The notes under the pieces were generated by a model. The model did not search any database. It was not told where the DNA came from and saw nothing but the letters and a program-made list of their open reading frames with translations. From the NCBI RefSeq assembly GCF_000966285.1, contig NZ_KQ031391.1, forward strand, positions 430,978 to 494,977: a DNA stretch of 64,000 nucleotides, given 5' to 3'. Shown piece by piece: positions 17,345-25,507 of the stretch. The position numbers and the translations under genes were made by a program. Numbering within the stretch: the stretch's first letter is position 1; the number at the start of each line of letters is the position of its first letter. This DNA is from Pseudofrankia sp. DC12. GTDB lineage: Bacteria > Actinomycetota > Actinomycetes > Frankiales > Frankiaceae.

Positions 17345-18017
17345 GTTCTTACCTCCGGAGGATGCGCTTGTCACAGAACTACCACCCATGCGTGGCTTGA
17401 TGGGCCGGATCCCACCCGGGATGTCGCGGCCATCACCTTCCTGCCAGCCAGTCTGGCCGTCATCCAAAAATCCGGTGCGGCGAGCCGGGGGAAACTCTCT
17501 TCGAAACCTCGATGAAAATGGGGTGGTGATGCGGGGCAACGGCAACTGCCGGACGCCGACCCGACAAATGCCTGCCAACGCCCGGTAAGCCGTCGCCTCA
17601 ATGCCGCGCGAAAGCCCGGGAAGGGCGTACGCGCGGAGATGCCTTTCCAGGCGATTGGTGCCCGAGCTTTGGCGGACTTCCCGCCGCGGACGCCGGTCAC
17701 CCGCGGCTGGCGGCTGGCGGCTGGCGGCTGGCGGCTGGCGGCTGGCGGCTGGCGGCTGGCGGACGATCCGCGCACCCGGTCCCGGGGTGTTTCCCGCACC
17801 AGCCGTCCGGCGTGGGCCGTCGCCACACCGGAGCGCGCGGTAGCAGGCCGCGCGCTGACCGGGTGACACACAGGCCCGGGCCGGGTGCCGCCGCGGCGGG
17901 GCCACGCCGCGGGACCGGTCCCGCCACGACGGCTCAGTCGCGGTGGTTCCGGGAAGGTGCCGGCCGAGCAGGGGCGCCCGGCCGGTACCGGCCGGGCGGG
18001 GTCCCGGCCGGAACAGG
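17345..18017. other. 673-base spacer between ACP and cyclase genes
   Basis: No convincing gene seen. The ACP ribosome-binding site lies at its left end (about 17350-17356). The middle holds the heptamer array at 17704-17761. Short frames running through the array encode only repeats of Pro/Ala/Ser or Trp/Gly/Ala. The stretch near 17365-17600 has lower GC and may carry the promoter of the ACP transcript. Confidence 0.6.
17704..17761. repeat. Heptamer tandem repeat GGCTGGC, about 8 copies
   Basis: Uninterrupted head-to-tail heptamers of the GGCTGGC type. Because seven is not a multiple of three, the array passes through all reading frames and is unlikely to be coding. It resembles the CTGACGG array at 8240-8267. 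Confidence 0.92.
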
Positions 18018-18353
18018 TCAGCCGGCCTCGGGCGCCGTCCAGGTGTAGAAGCTGCGGGCCATCGCGTCGCGCGGGCCCCGCCAGGTCGCCGGGTCGTAGG
18101 CGGTGATGTAGCTCTCGAGCCTGGTGTTGACGTCGATGAACAGCGGGTGTCCACGGACATTCGCCAGCGGCGCATTGATGCCGTTCTCCGCCTCGATGAG
18201 GTGGAAGTACAGCCCGTGGAAGGCGAACAACTCCCGGCGCGACACCCCGACGAGGTGCGGCAGCTCACCCGCGTCGGAGTCGCCGAAAATCTGGGCGACT
18301 TTCTCCTCGTCCGACGGGTTCATCCGGGCCACGATCAGCGTCCGGTGACTCAC
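18018..18353 (-). CDS. TcmI/WhiE-ORFVII family polyketide cyclase
   Basis: 111 residues of the TcmI-type dimeric ferredoxin-like cyclase family (PF04673): TLIVARMNPSDEEKVAQIFGDSD, then LPHLVGVSRRELFAFHGLYFHLIE, and FIDVNTRLESYITAYDPATWRGPRDAMA. Such cyclases close the last rings of aromatic polyketides. It is the first structural gene of the minus-strand cluster, about 390 bases after the regulator, and separated from the ACP gene by the repeat-bearing spacer. Confidence 0.9.
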   Translation of the reverse strand: MSHRTLIVARMNPSDEEKVAQIFGDSDAGELPHLVGVSRRELFAFHGLYFHLIEAENGINAPLANVRGHPLFIDVNTRLESYITAYDPATWRGPRDAMARSFYTWTAPEAG

Positions 18354-18741
18354 CGTGTACCTCCCGCCGGTGCCTCACGGAGCGCGTGCGCACGCGGTTG
18401 GTTTCTCGGCACTGTGTCTCTCCTCACAGCGTTCATCGGTCGATCCGGCCGAGCCGTGAGAACCGTCCTGGCCCACTCCGGCGACGGTGCCGGCGACCGC
18501 GCGGACGCGACGGTGCGTCGGCGAGAATGGTTGCGACGGTGGCGGACGCCGGGTTCCCAGCCGCACCCGTCGGCGACCGGCAGGCCCAGACCACTGATTC
18601 GCACCCACGGGCGATGCGGTGTCTCGGGTGGAAGTGTGCGGCAGAACGCCGACGCCCGTGCGCCGTTCCGGGCCAACCAGGGTGGCAACTAGTTGCGGTG
18701 GCATCGTCCTGCCACAACCAACAAATCGAAACACAACAGTG
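18354..18741. other. Likely promoter region of the polyketide cluster
   Basis: 388 bases between the regulator stop and the cyclase start, with no gene seen. The end near 18680-18740 is clearly lower in GC and holds the palindrome at 18685-18696. Transcription of the cyclase gene (minus strand) probably starts here. Confidence 0.45.
18685..18696. promoter_or_regulatory. 12-bp perfect palindrome, candidate operator
   Basis: GCAACTAGTTGC is self-complementary, flanked by GGTG and GGTG and next to an AT-richer stretch, within the spacer upstream of the polyketide cyclase. The nearby regulator is an obvious candidate to bind it, but no binding evidence can be read from sequence. Confidence 0.35.
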
Positions 18742-19950
18742 CTACAACCAGCCTTTCCGCTGAGCCAGCAGGGCCGCCTGGAACCGGCTGCGGGCGTCGA
18801 GCCGGTGCATCAGCTCCGCCACCATCCGGCGGACCGTGCGCACCGAGACCCCCAGCGCCCGGGCCACCGCCTCGTCCTTGAGGCCGTCGGCGAGCAGCGC
18901 CAGCAACAGCAGTTCCGCGGCCGAGAGAGCCTGCTCCGTCGCGCCGTCAGCGGCCGGCTGGTCGGGCCCGGCGGCCGGCGCGACAACCTCGGCGCCAGGC
19001 TGGGCGCAGGGCTCGGTGTCGTCCGTGGCCGTCCGGGCCGCGCCGTTGCTGGCGGCGGCGCTGCCGTTGCCGGCCCGCTCGGGGAGCCCGGCCGCCGGCA
19101 CGCCCGCGGCCAGCCAGTTGTCGGCCCGGCCGTCGTCCGCCAGCGGCTCGACCTGGCGGGCCTCGGCCCGCCCAAGCGGGTCGGCGTTCCCCCACATCTG
19201 GTCGAACATCGCGCCGGCCAGCAGCGCGACGTCCGGCGTGCGGATCACCAGCGCGCCACCGCCCGGGAGGGAGGCGAACCGGACGACGCCGACCCGGCGG
19301 TCGACGACCGTGATGTCCAGCGACGGGTCGTCGGCGAGCCGGATCTCGGCGCCGGCCGCGACGATGTCGGCCAGGTGCTCGAGCCGGGGCAGCACCCAGG
19401 CGAGCCCGGCCCGCGGCCGGGCCACGACGGTCCGCACCGCGACCCCGCGGCGCAGCGCCTCCAGCTCCAGCGGGAGCAGTTCCGCGGCGATCGCGGCGAG
19501 CGTCGTGCGGGTGCGGACCGAGAGCACCTCGTGGCGGGCACCAGCGATCATCGCCGAGAGCTCGACGCGCAGGCCCTCGGTGGTCGTCGGCCGCAGCAGG
19601 TCCGTCTCGCCGCTCGCGAGCATCGAACGGCTCGCCATGAACTCGGTGACCAGCGTCCCGACCTGGGCGTGGGCCCGGACCAGGTGCTCGTGCTGGCGGA
19701 TCAGCTGCTCGTGCCGGTCCTGGATGAGCTGCGCCAGCGGCGCCTCGGGGTGCACGGCCAGCAGGCGGCCGGGCCGGTTGACGTCCGGCACCAGCAGCGA
19801 CAGCGCGATCAGCCGGTCACGCGCGGCCGCGACCAGGGCGGCCGGCTGGCCGAGGCTGTCGCTCACCGCCTGGATGTCGAGGTCCTCGTCGCGCAGCCAC
19901 AGCCGATAGGCGGCTTGGGTCACGTCGTCCAGGCCCAGCAGATCTAGCAC
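18742..19950 (-). CDS. LuxR/TrmB-like regulator with C-terminal HTH
   Basis: About 402 residues. The N-terminus (LGLDDVTQAAYRLWLRDEDLDIQAVSDSL) resembles the TrmB-like winged helix of orphan actinobacterial regulators. A middle PLD-like/sensing region follows (GARHEVLSVRT, then DITVVDRRVGVVRF, then FDQMWGNADPLG). The C-terminal LuxR HTH reads LSAAELLLLALLADGLKDEAVARALGVSVRTVRRMVAELMHRL. GTG at 19950 is chosen because GGAGGAG lies just upstream; the frame continues further but only as Arg/Pro-rich sequence. Being the first gene before the PKS genes on the same strand, it is probably the cluster-specific activator. A Gly/Ala/Asn-rich linker separates sensor and HTH. Confidence 0.78.
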   Translation of the reverse strand: MLDLLGLDDVTQAAYRLWLRDEDLDIQAVSDSLGQPAALVAAARDRLIALSLLVPDVNRPGRLLAVHPEAPLAQLIQDRHEQLIRQHEHLVRAHAQVGTLVTEFMASRSMLASGETDLLRPTTTEGLRVELSAMIAGARHEVLSVRTRTTLAAIAAELLPLELEALRRGVAVRTVVARPRAGLAWVLPRLEHLADIVAAGAEIRLADDPSLDITVVDRRVGVVRFASLPGGGALVIRTPDVALLAGAMFDQMWGNADPLGRAEARQVEPLADDGRADNWLAAGVPAAGLPERAGNGSAAASNGAARTATDDTEPCAQPGAEVVAPAAGPDQPAADGATEQALSAAELLLLALLADGLKDEAVARALGVSVRTVRRMVAELMHRLDARSRFQAALLAQRKGWL

Positions 19951-20201
19951 GCGCTCCTCCGAGCGGTCACCGACCGTTGGTCGGGCCGGCCGGCTCGCCC
20001 GGCGGCCCCCACCGGCCCCTGACGCCGCCCCCTTCGGCGTCCAAGTCCTGCGCGCGGAACAGCTGCGCCAGGATGACGCCGGCTCGCTCGGCACGGGCCG
20101 AGCCGGCCGGCGCCTCAGACGGCCGGCCGGCGCCCCGCGGCGCGGCGGCCGAGGCTCCCGCCTCGGCCGGCCCACCGCGCCGGCGACGGACCATGGCCCG
20201 C

Positions 20202-20828
20202 TCAGGTGCCGGCGAGGTCGTGCTCCCGGTTCTCGGACGCGACCACGTCCAGCGCGTGCCGCACGAGGGCGACCAGCGCCTGGCGGACGGACTCGCGCCG
20301 CCGGGCGTCGCACATCACGACCGGGCGGTTCGACTCCAGGTCGAGCGCCTTGCGCACGTCGGCGACCTCGTACCGCTTCGCACCGTCGAACTGGTTCAGC
20401 GCGATCAGGAACGGGATGTCCCGCTCCTCGAAGTAGTCGATCGCAGGGAACGAGTCCGCCAGCCTGCGGGTGTCGACCAGCACCACGGCGCCGATCGCGC
20501 CGAGCACCAGCTCGTCCCACATGAACCAGAAACGGTCCTGTCCCGGCGTGCCGAACAGGTAGAGGATGACGCTGTCGAGCAGGCTGATCCGGCCGAAGTC
20601 CATGGCCACGGTGGTGGTCGTCTTGCCGCCCACGGCCGACGTGTCGTCGATGCCGATGCTGGCGGCGGTCATCGCGGCCTCTGTCGTCAGCGGGGTGATC
20701 TCGCTGACGGAGCCCACGAAGGTCGTCTTGCCCACCCCGAACCCGCCGGCAATGATGATCTTTACCGGACTCGGGGAAGGGACGGCGTCATTCCTCGGCG
20801 GCCTCGCGCTAGAGGGCCTGTAGTCCAT
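20202..20828 (-). CDS. Conservon small GTPase (CvnD-like, Ras-like ATP/GTP-binding)
   Basis: 208 residues. P-loop GGFGVGKTTFVG near residues 28-39, a G3-like segment LFGTPGQDRFWFMW, and NQFDGAKRY in place of NKxD. These match the CvnD/MglA-like GTPases that close each four-gene conservon. Its start overlaps the DUF742 gene by 20 bases, so the two are co-translated. It probably works as the switch downstream of the membrane kinase complex. It is the last gene of the operon. Confidence 0.92.
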   Translation of the reverse strand: MDYRPSSARPPRNDAVPSPSPVKIIIAGGFGVGKTTFVGSVSEITPLTTEAAMTAASIGIDDTSAVGGKTTTTVAMDFGRISLLDSVILYLFGTPGQDRFWFMWDELVLGAIGAVVLVDTRRLADSFPAIDYFEERDIPFLIALNQFDGAKRYEVADVRKALDLESNRPVVMCDARRRESVRQALVALVRHALDVVASENREHDLAGT

Positions 20829-21180
20829 CGAGCACCTTCTCGATCAGTGCCTGCTCGGGCCGGTTCGTGGGTCGTGCTGGCCGGTGCACCGTGACGAGCC
20901 CCGCGTCGAGCATGTCGCCGACGAGGACCCGGACCACACCGACCGGAATGTTCAGCCGGGCGGAAATCTCCACAATGGACTGCAGCCGCAGGCAGAGCGC
21001 CGCGATGGCGCGCTGCTCGGGGTCGAGCGAACTGGCCGCGGCCCGGCCGTGCGACGTCGTCGTAACCAGGGCGACCAGCTCGAGCGAGCCCTTGTTGGGC
21101 CTGGTGCGTCCCCCGGTGACCGCATAGGGACGAACAACGGGCCCGGCCTCGTCGTCGAACCACTCCTCGTCTCGCGACAC
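20809..21180 (-). CDS. Conservon DUF742 protein (CvnC-like)
   Basis: 123 residues from GTG 21180, with AGGAG 8 bases upstream. The DUF742 pattern is WFDDEAGPVVRPYAVTGGRTRP, then LVALVTTT, then SIVEISARLNIPVGVVRVLVGDMLDAGLV, which contains a winged-helix-like segment. In conservons this protein binds the GTPase and the roadblock partner. It lies between them here. Confidence 0.92.
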   Translation of the reverse strand: MSRDEEWFDDEAGPVVRPYAVTGGRTRPNKGSLELVALVTTTSHGRAAASSLDPEQRAIAALCLRLQSIVEISARLNIPVGVVRVLVGDMLDAGLVTVHRPARPTNRPEQALIEKVLDGLQAL

Positions 21181-21242
21181 TCCGACTCTCCTGCCTGACG
21201 ATTCCCGGTGAGACTTCCCCCAGCCTTGGCTGCCCCGCTCAC

Positions 21243-21662
21243 CTAGATGGGTAGCGCCGCCTGCATCTCGGCACGCAGCTCCGGCGTGAGGAACTCGCCG
21301 ACCCTGGTCACGAGGAGCGCCATCTCGTACGCGATGAGACCGATGTCCGCGCCGGGGCTCGACAGGATCGCCATACACGCGCCGTCACCGACGGCCGTGA
21401 CGAACAGGAAGCCCTGCTCCATCTCGACGATGGTCTGCCGGACGCTGCCCCCGCCGAAGAAACGCCCCGCGCCGCGGGCCAGGCTGTTGAAGCCCGACGC
21501 GACGGCGGCCAGCTGGTCCGCCGTTGCCCGGTCCATTCCCGCCGACGTGGCGAGCAGCAGACCATCCGAGGAAAGCGCGATCGCGTAGGTGACCTCAGGC
21601 ACCTTCTTCACGAGGTTGTTGAGCAGCCAGCTCATGTTCTCGGACGGCCCAACCGGGCTCAT
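21243..21662 (-). CDS. Conservon roadblock/LC7 protein (CvnB-like)
   Basis: 139 residues. The roadblock/LC7 fold reads WLLNNLVKKVPEVTYAIALSSDGLLLATS, then DQLAAVASGFNSLARGAGR, VEMEQGFLFVTAVGDGACMAIL and GLIAYEMALLVTRVGEFL. Such proteins act as partner or GAP-like factors for MglA/CvnD GTPases. Its ATG overlaps the kinase stop by one base (TGATG at 21660-21664, minus strand). Confidence 0.93.
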   Translation of the reverse strand: MSPVGPSENMSWLLNNLVKKVPEVTYAIALSSDGLLLATSAGMDRATADQLAAVASGFNSLARGAGRFFGGGSVRQTIVEMEQGFLFVTAVGDGACMAILSSPGADIGLIAYEMALLVTRVGEFLTPELRAEMQAALPI

Positions 21663-24550
21663 CAGGTCACCTTCCTCTGATCGTCACCGTCACTGGAACC
21701 CTGTCCGTCCGCCAGGCCACGACCGAAGTTGGACTGGAAGGACGACATCATCGACCGGATCTCCTCCGGAGAACGCGGCCCGGCCACGACCGACGGCGGC
21801 CGGGCGGGCTGCGGGCTGTCCCGGCGCAGTTCGGGCGCCAGGTTGGCCCGCCGCATCCGGCGCGGCAGCCCGACCTCGGTCGTCGGCGCGGCCGGGGCCG
21901 GCCGCGGCCGGGCTGGGCCGCCGGGCGCGTAGCCGCCCGCCGGCGTGACCGGGCCGAACCCGTCCGCGCGTGGCGGCGGGGCATCGGCGCCCGGCTGCTG
22001 GTGGCGCGGGGAGGTCCGGCTCGGCAGGTCCAGCCCGAACCGCGACTCGGGCGAGCCGGTCACTGGGTTCCGCGGCGGGGTCACGGGCGCGCTGTAGGCG
22101 GTGGTCGGAGTCGAGTAGGAGGTCGGGGCCTCGGGACCCGAGGCCAGCGGGCCCAGCAGCGGGTCCTCGCCAGCCGCCGGCGGGGCGATCTGCCGCCGCG
22201 GCCGGTCGGCGATGAACCAGCTGGACCGGACGGTGGCGAACACCGGCAGGTCGTCGAGCAGCGGCTCGTCGTCGCCCGCGCGCGGCGGCGTCACGCCGAA
22301 CATGGCCCGCGGGCCCATGTCCTCCAGGCCCAGCGGCGGGACCGGCGGGGCCGGGTCGGTCAGCCGCGGTGGGGCCGGCAGGTCGTCCGGGGACAAGGTG
22401 CCCGCGGCGGCGGGCAGCGCGAGGGCTCCGGTCGGGGGGCCCGAGCGGGTGCCGAAGCCGGTGGTCGGCGGGTCGACGTCGTCGTCGGCCAGCCCGGCGC
22501 CCAGCGACGGCCCCGGCGGCAGGGCGAGTATCGGCCCACCGAAGTCGATCGGCTCGGTGTCGGTGGCGACCGGGCGCCCACCGACCGCGGCGAACTCGCG
22601 GGAGGCATCGGGGCCGGACGGGACGGCCGGCGCCACGTCGGTCGGGGTGTCGTTCTCCGCGGCCCGCAGCAGCGGGCCCGGGATCAGGACGATCGCCATC
22701 GTGCCGCCGTACGGCGACGTCCGCAGGCGGACCTTGATGCTGTGCCGCTCGGCCAGGCGGCCGACGACGAACAGGCCGAGCCGCTCGGAGGTGGTCAGGT
22801 CGAACGGCGGCGGGTTCTCCAGCCGGTCGTTGAGGGCCTTGAACTCGGCCGGGTTCATCCCCAGGCCGCGGTCCTCGATCTCGATCGCGAAGCCGTTCGA
22901 GACCTCGTGGCCCGTGACGTGCACGGGGGTGTGCGGCGGCGAGAACGAGGTGGCGTTCTCGATCAGCTCAGCGAGCATGTGGATCACGTCACCGACGGCG
23001 TGGCCGCTGATCGCGCCACCGCCGACCGGCAGGACCTTCACCCGGGTGTAGTCCTCGACCTCGGCGACGGCACCGCGCACGACGTCCTTGATCGGGACGG
23101 GCCGCCGCCAGCCACGGGCGGGCTTGGAGCCCGACAGGACGATGAGGTCCTCGGCGTGGCGGCGCATCCGGGTCGCCAGGTGGTCGAGGCGGAAGAGCTC
23201 CTCGAGCTCGTCCGGGTCGGTCTCCTTGCGCTCCAGGGCGTCGATGACCTTCAGCTGGCGGTGGATCAGCGCCTGGCTGCGGCGGGCGAGGTTGAGGAAC
23301 GTGTCACCGATGCTCTTGCGCATCGCGGCCTGCTCGACCGCGGTGCGCACGGCGACCTGGTGCACGGTGCCGAACGCCTCGGCGAGCTGCCCGATCTCGT
23401 CGCGGGTTGTCGCGGGCACCGGGAACGTCTCGGCGTCGAGGTCGACCGGCTCGCCCTTGTGGAGCCGCTCGACGACCTCGGGCAGCCGGTGGTCGGCGAC
23501 CTCCAGCGCCCCCTCCCGCAGCCGGCGCAGCTGGCGGATCATGGGGCTGGCCACCAGCAGCGAGATCAGCACCGACAGCAGCAGGATCAGCGCCACCGCG
23601 AGGCTGGAGACCAACGAGTCCTTGACGGCCTTGCTGGAGATCTGGCTCGACGTGGCCACGAGGTCCTCGGAGACCCGGGTCTCGACGTCGTGCATCTTCG
23701 CGATCATCAGCTGCGAGGCGGTCGACCAGTCCCCGATGTTGACGTTGGGCGCCTGGCCGCTCTGCTTCGCGGCCAGCATGTCGTCGCGCATCGAGCCGAC
23801 CCGCTCGATCAGCGAGTTCGGGTTCGTGTCCAGACCGACGGCGTCCGTGAGGTACTGCTTCTGCGCCGGGCTCGCGGTGGCCTGGTACTGCTGCAGCCAC
23901 GCGGTCTCCTGGCCGACCTCGATGCGGGTCTGCTCCAGCGCGCTGCTGTCATTGAGGAACAGCACCCGGTTGATACCGCCGGTCTGCTGGGACAGCGCTT
24001 CCTTCGCCTGGCTGATCGCGACGAGCGTGCTCACGCCGTAGACGACCGCCGTGTCCTTGCTGCCCGACGCGACCTCGCCGTCGAGGCCCAGCAGCGCGGC
24101 GACCAGCGGGTCCCAGTACGCTACGTCACCGTTGAGGTCCATCTGCTGCCGGTCGATCGCGTCCCGGTGCGCCTTGAGCTTGGCGAGAATGCCGTCGACG
24201 TTCGTGAGCTGGCCACCGAGGGCGGCGCGAGCGGTGCCGGGCAGCTTCGCCTCACTGACGCGGAAGGCCCCGAGCGCGGCGTCGACCTGGGGGCGGGCCG
24301 CCTTCATCACCGCGGGCGGGCCGGCATAGTGGGACGCGGTGACGGTGTGAGACCCGAGACGCTCGTTCTGGATGTCGTTGACCAGGCTGTTCACCTCAAC
24401 CGAGAACGCGGCCAGCGCCTTCGTCCGCTGCGCTTCCTGTACTCGGTTGACGTTCCCCCGCACCTGTATCGCGCTGAGCACGGCAAGGGCGACCAAGGGG
24501 ACGATGAGAATTACCACCAGCTTCGTTCGGATGGGCCAGTTCTGGAGCAT
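21662..24550 (-). CDS. Conservon sensor histidine kinase-like protein (CvnA-like)
   Basis: About 962 residues from ATG 24550 (MLQNWPIRTKLVVILIVPLV), the usual conservon-kinase start. First transmembrane helix at residues 10-30, then a long extracytoplasmic nitrate/nitrite-sensing-like helical domain (about 40-310), a second membrane helix (LAVALILLLSVLISLLV), HAMP, a coiled segment, and a HATPase_c domain (ELIENATSFSPPHTPV, EDRGLGMN, LGLFVVGRLAERH). No classical DHp phospho-His motif is seen; conservon kinases often lack a typical one. The C-terminal third is a disordered Pro/Gly/Ala region. It heads the operon and is preceded by a long spacer. Confidence 0.93.
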   Translation of the reverse strand: MLQNWPIRTKLVVILIVPLVALAVLSAIQVRGNVNRVQEAQRTKALAAFSVEVNSLVNDIQNERLGSHTVTASHYAGPPAVMKAARPQVDAALGAFRVSEAKLPGTARAALGGQLTNVDGILAKLKAHRDAIDRQQMDLNGDVAYWDPLVAALLGLDGEVASGSKDTAVVYGVSTLVAISQAKEALSQQTGGINRVLFLNDSSALEQTRIEVGQETAWLQQYQATASPAQKQYLTDAVGLDTNPNSLIERVGSMRDDMLAAKQSGQAPNVNIGDWSTASQLMIAKMHDVETRVSEDLVATSSQISSKAVKDSLVSSLAVALILLLSVLISLLVASPMIRQLRRLREGALEVADHRLPEVVERLHKGEPVDLDAETFPVPATTRDEIGQLAEAFGTVHQVAVRTAVEQAAMRKSIGDTFLNLARRSQALIHRQLKVIDALERKETDPDELEELFRLDHLATRMRRHAEDLIVLSGSKPARGWRRPVPIKDVVRGAVAEVEDYTRVKVLPVGGGAISGHAVGDVIHMLAELIENATSFSPPHTPVHVTGHEVSNGFAIEIEDRGLGMNPAEFKALNDRLENPPPFDLTTSERLGLFVVGRLAERHSIKVRLRTSPYGGTMAIVLIPGPLLRAAENDTPTDVAPAVPSGPDASREFAAVGGRPVATDTEPIDFGGPILALPPGPSLGAGLADDDVDPPTTGFGTRSGPPTGALALPAAAGTLSPDDLPAPPRLTDPAPPVPPLGLEDMGPRAMFGVTPPRAGDDEPLLDDLPVFATVRSSWFIADRPRRQIAPPAAGEDPLLGPLASGPEAPTSYSTPTTAYSAPVTPPRNPVTGSPESRFGLDLPSRTSPRHQQPGADAPPPRADGFGPVTPAGGYAPGGPARPRPAPAAPTTEVGLPRRMRRANLAPELRRDSPQPARPPSVVAGPRSPEEIRSMMSSFQSNFGRGLADGQGSSDGDDQRKVT

Positions 24551-25507
24551 CCGGTCCTCTCGTCCGACGCCCGCGGTCAGGGCGCCTTGGCTACGGGGGT
24601 GGCCTGTGGGGCGAGTGGGCGGGTAAACGGCGGGCCGCACCGGCCGGGTATCCGCGCTCTGGCCCCACCGGGCAGCGTGAGCCGCCGAGGGGACCACGGT
24701 TTCCCCTCGGTCCCCTGTCCGCCCCCTTTGCCCGGAAGGTAGAGGGCAACTCTACTGACCCCTCGCATCCAAGGGATGACGGGGGATCGGCAAGTGGCCA
24801 CGGGGCGCACGGCAGTTGTCTCAATCGCATCGGTGAGACAACACCGTAGGCCGGCCGTTTTGCCGCCGATGACCTGTCGTCACACCGCGTAGCCCCCGCG
24901 CGGCGACCCACCACCCGCCATCGAGGCGCCGCCGAGAGACCCCTTCGGGCCCGGCCTGAACGAAACAGACCGGCAGGTCGAACAACGCGACGGAATGACA
25001 GGCGCGCACCTCTTCATGCCGGGTTCCGGCGGCGTCGGCGCCAAACCCATCGAGCACAACCGATTCATATTCGGAGTAATCTGCGTCACGTCGCATCCCC
25101 GCTCGACGCCCGTCGCGATAGTGCTTTCTGGCATACGGCGGTAACCATCGGGAAACAGCGCCCCAAGGCTCCCGCGGAGACTCACGCACCGGCTCACCGC
25201 CCGCCTCCCGAGCTCTCCTTGGGGCGATTACCGCCGGCCCGGGATCCCCGCTGTCGCGCCGGCCGCCCGCACCCCGCTCACGCCGCTCCAGGCACTGGCC
25301 ACGCGTCCGCGACGCACCTGCGCGCCGGTGACCGCGAGGCTGGCGGCGGGCCAGTGAGCACCGCGTCGGGGGGCGGGCCAGCGGGCACCGGGCGGGGTCC
25401 GCCCGGGCCGGGCCGAGCCGCTCAGGCAGTGACCATTGGCCCAGATTACATAACATATATTCTTCAGCCACCACCGATCGAGCCATCGCGACGAAGCGGA
25501 GAGCAGG
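24551..25507. other. 957-base intergenic region between divergent cvn operon and acyl-CoA ligase
   Basis: No supported gene. Frames present in it are Arg/Pro-rich and lack family motifs. It must contain the cvn promoter (minus strand) and the ligase promoter (plus strand). The best candidate for the latter is the AT-rich stretch at about 25436-25475 (GATTACATAACATATATTC), which stands out in this GC-rich sequence. Confidence 0.5.

Noticed and set aside
17704-17761. CRISPR-like or coding repeat
   Set aside because: Heptamers with no spacers and not a multiple of three; simple slippage array.
22001-24742. 913-codon plus-strand frame
   Set aside because: Shadow of the conservon kinase gene, whose membrane helices and HATPase motifs are on the minus strand.
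24880-25197. 105-codon minus-strand frame in the long spacer
   Set aside because: No motif, no ribosome-binding site and mixed codon bias; treated as non-coding.
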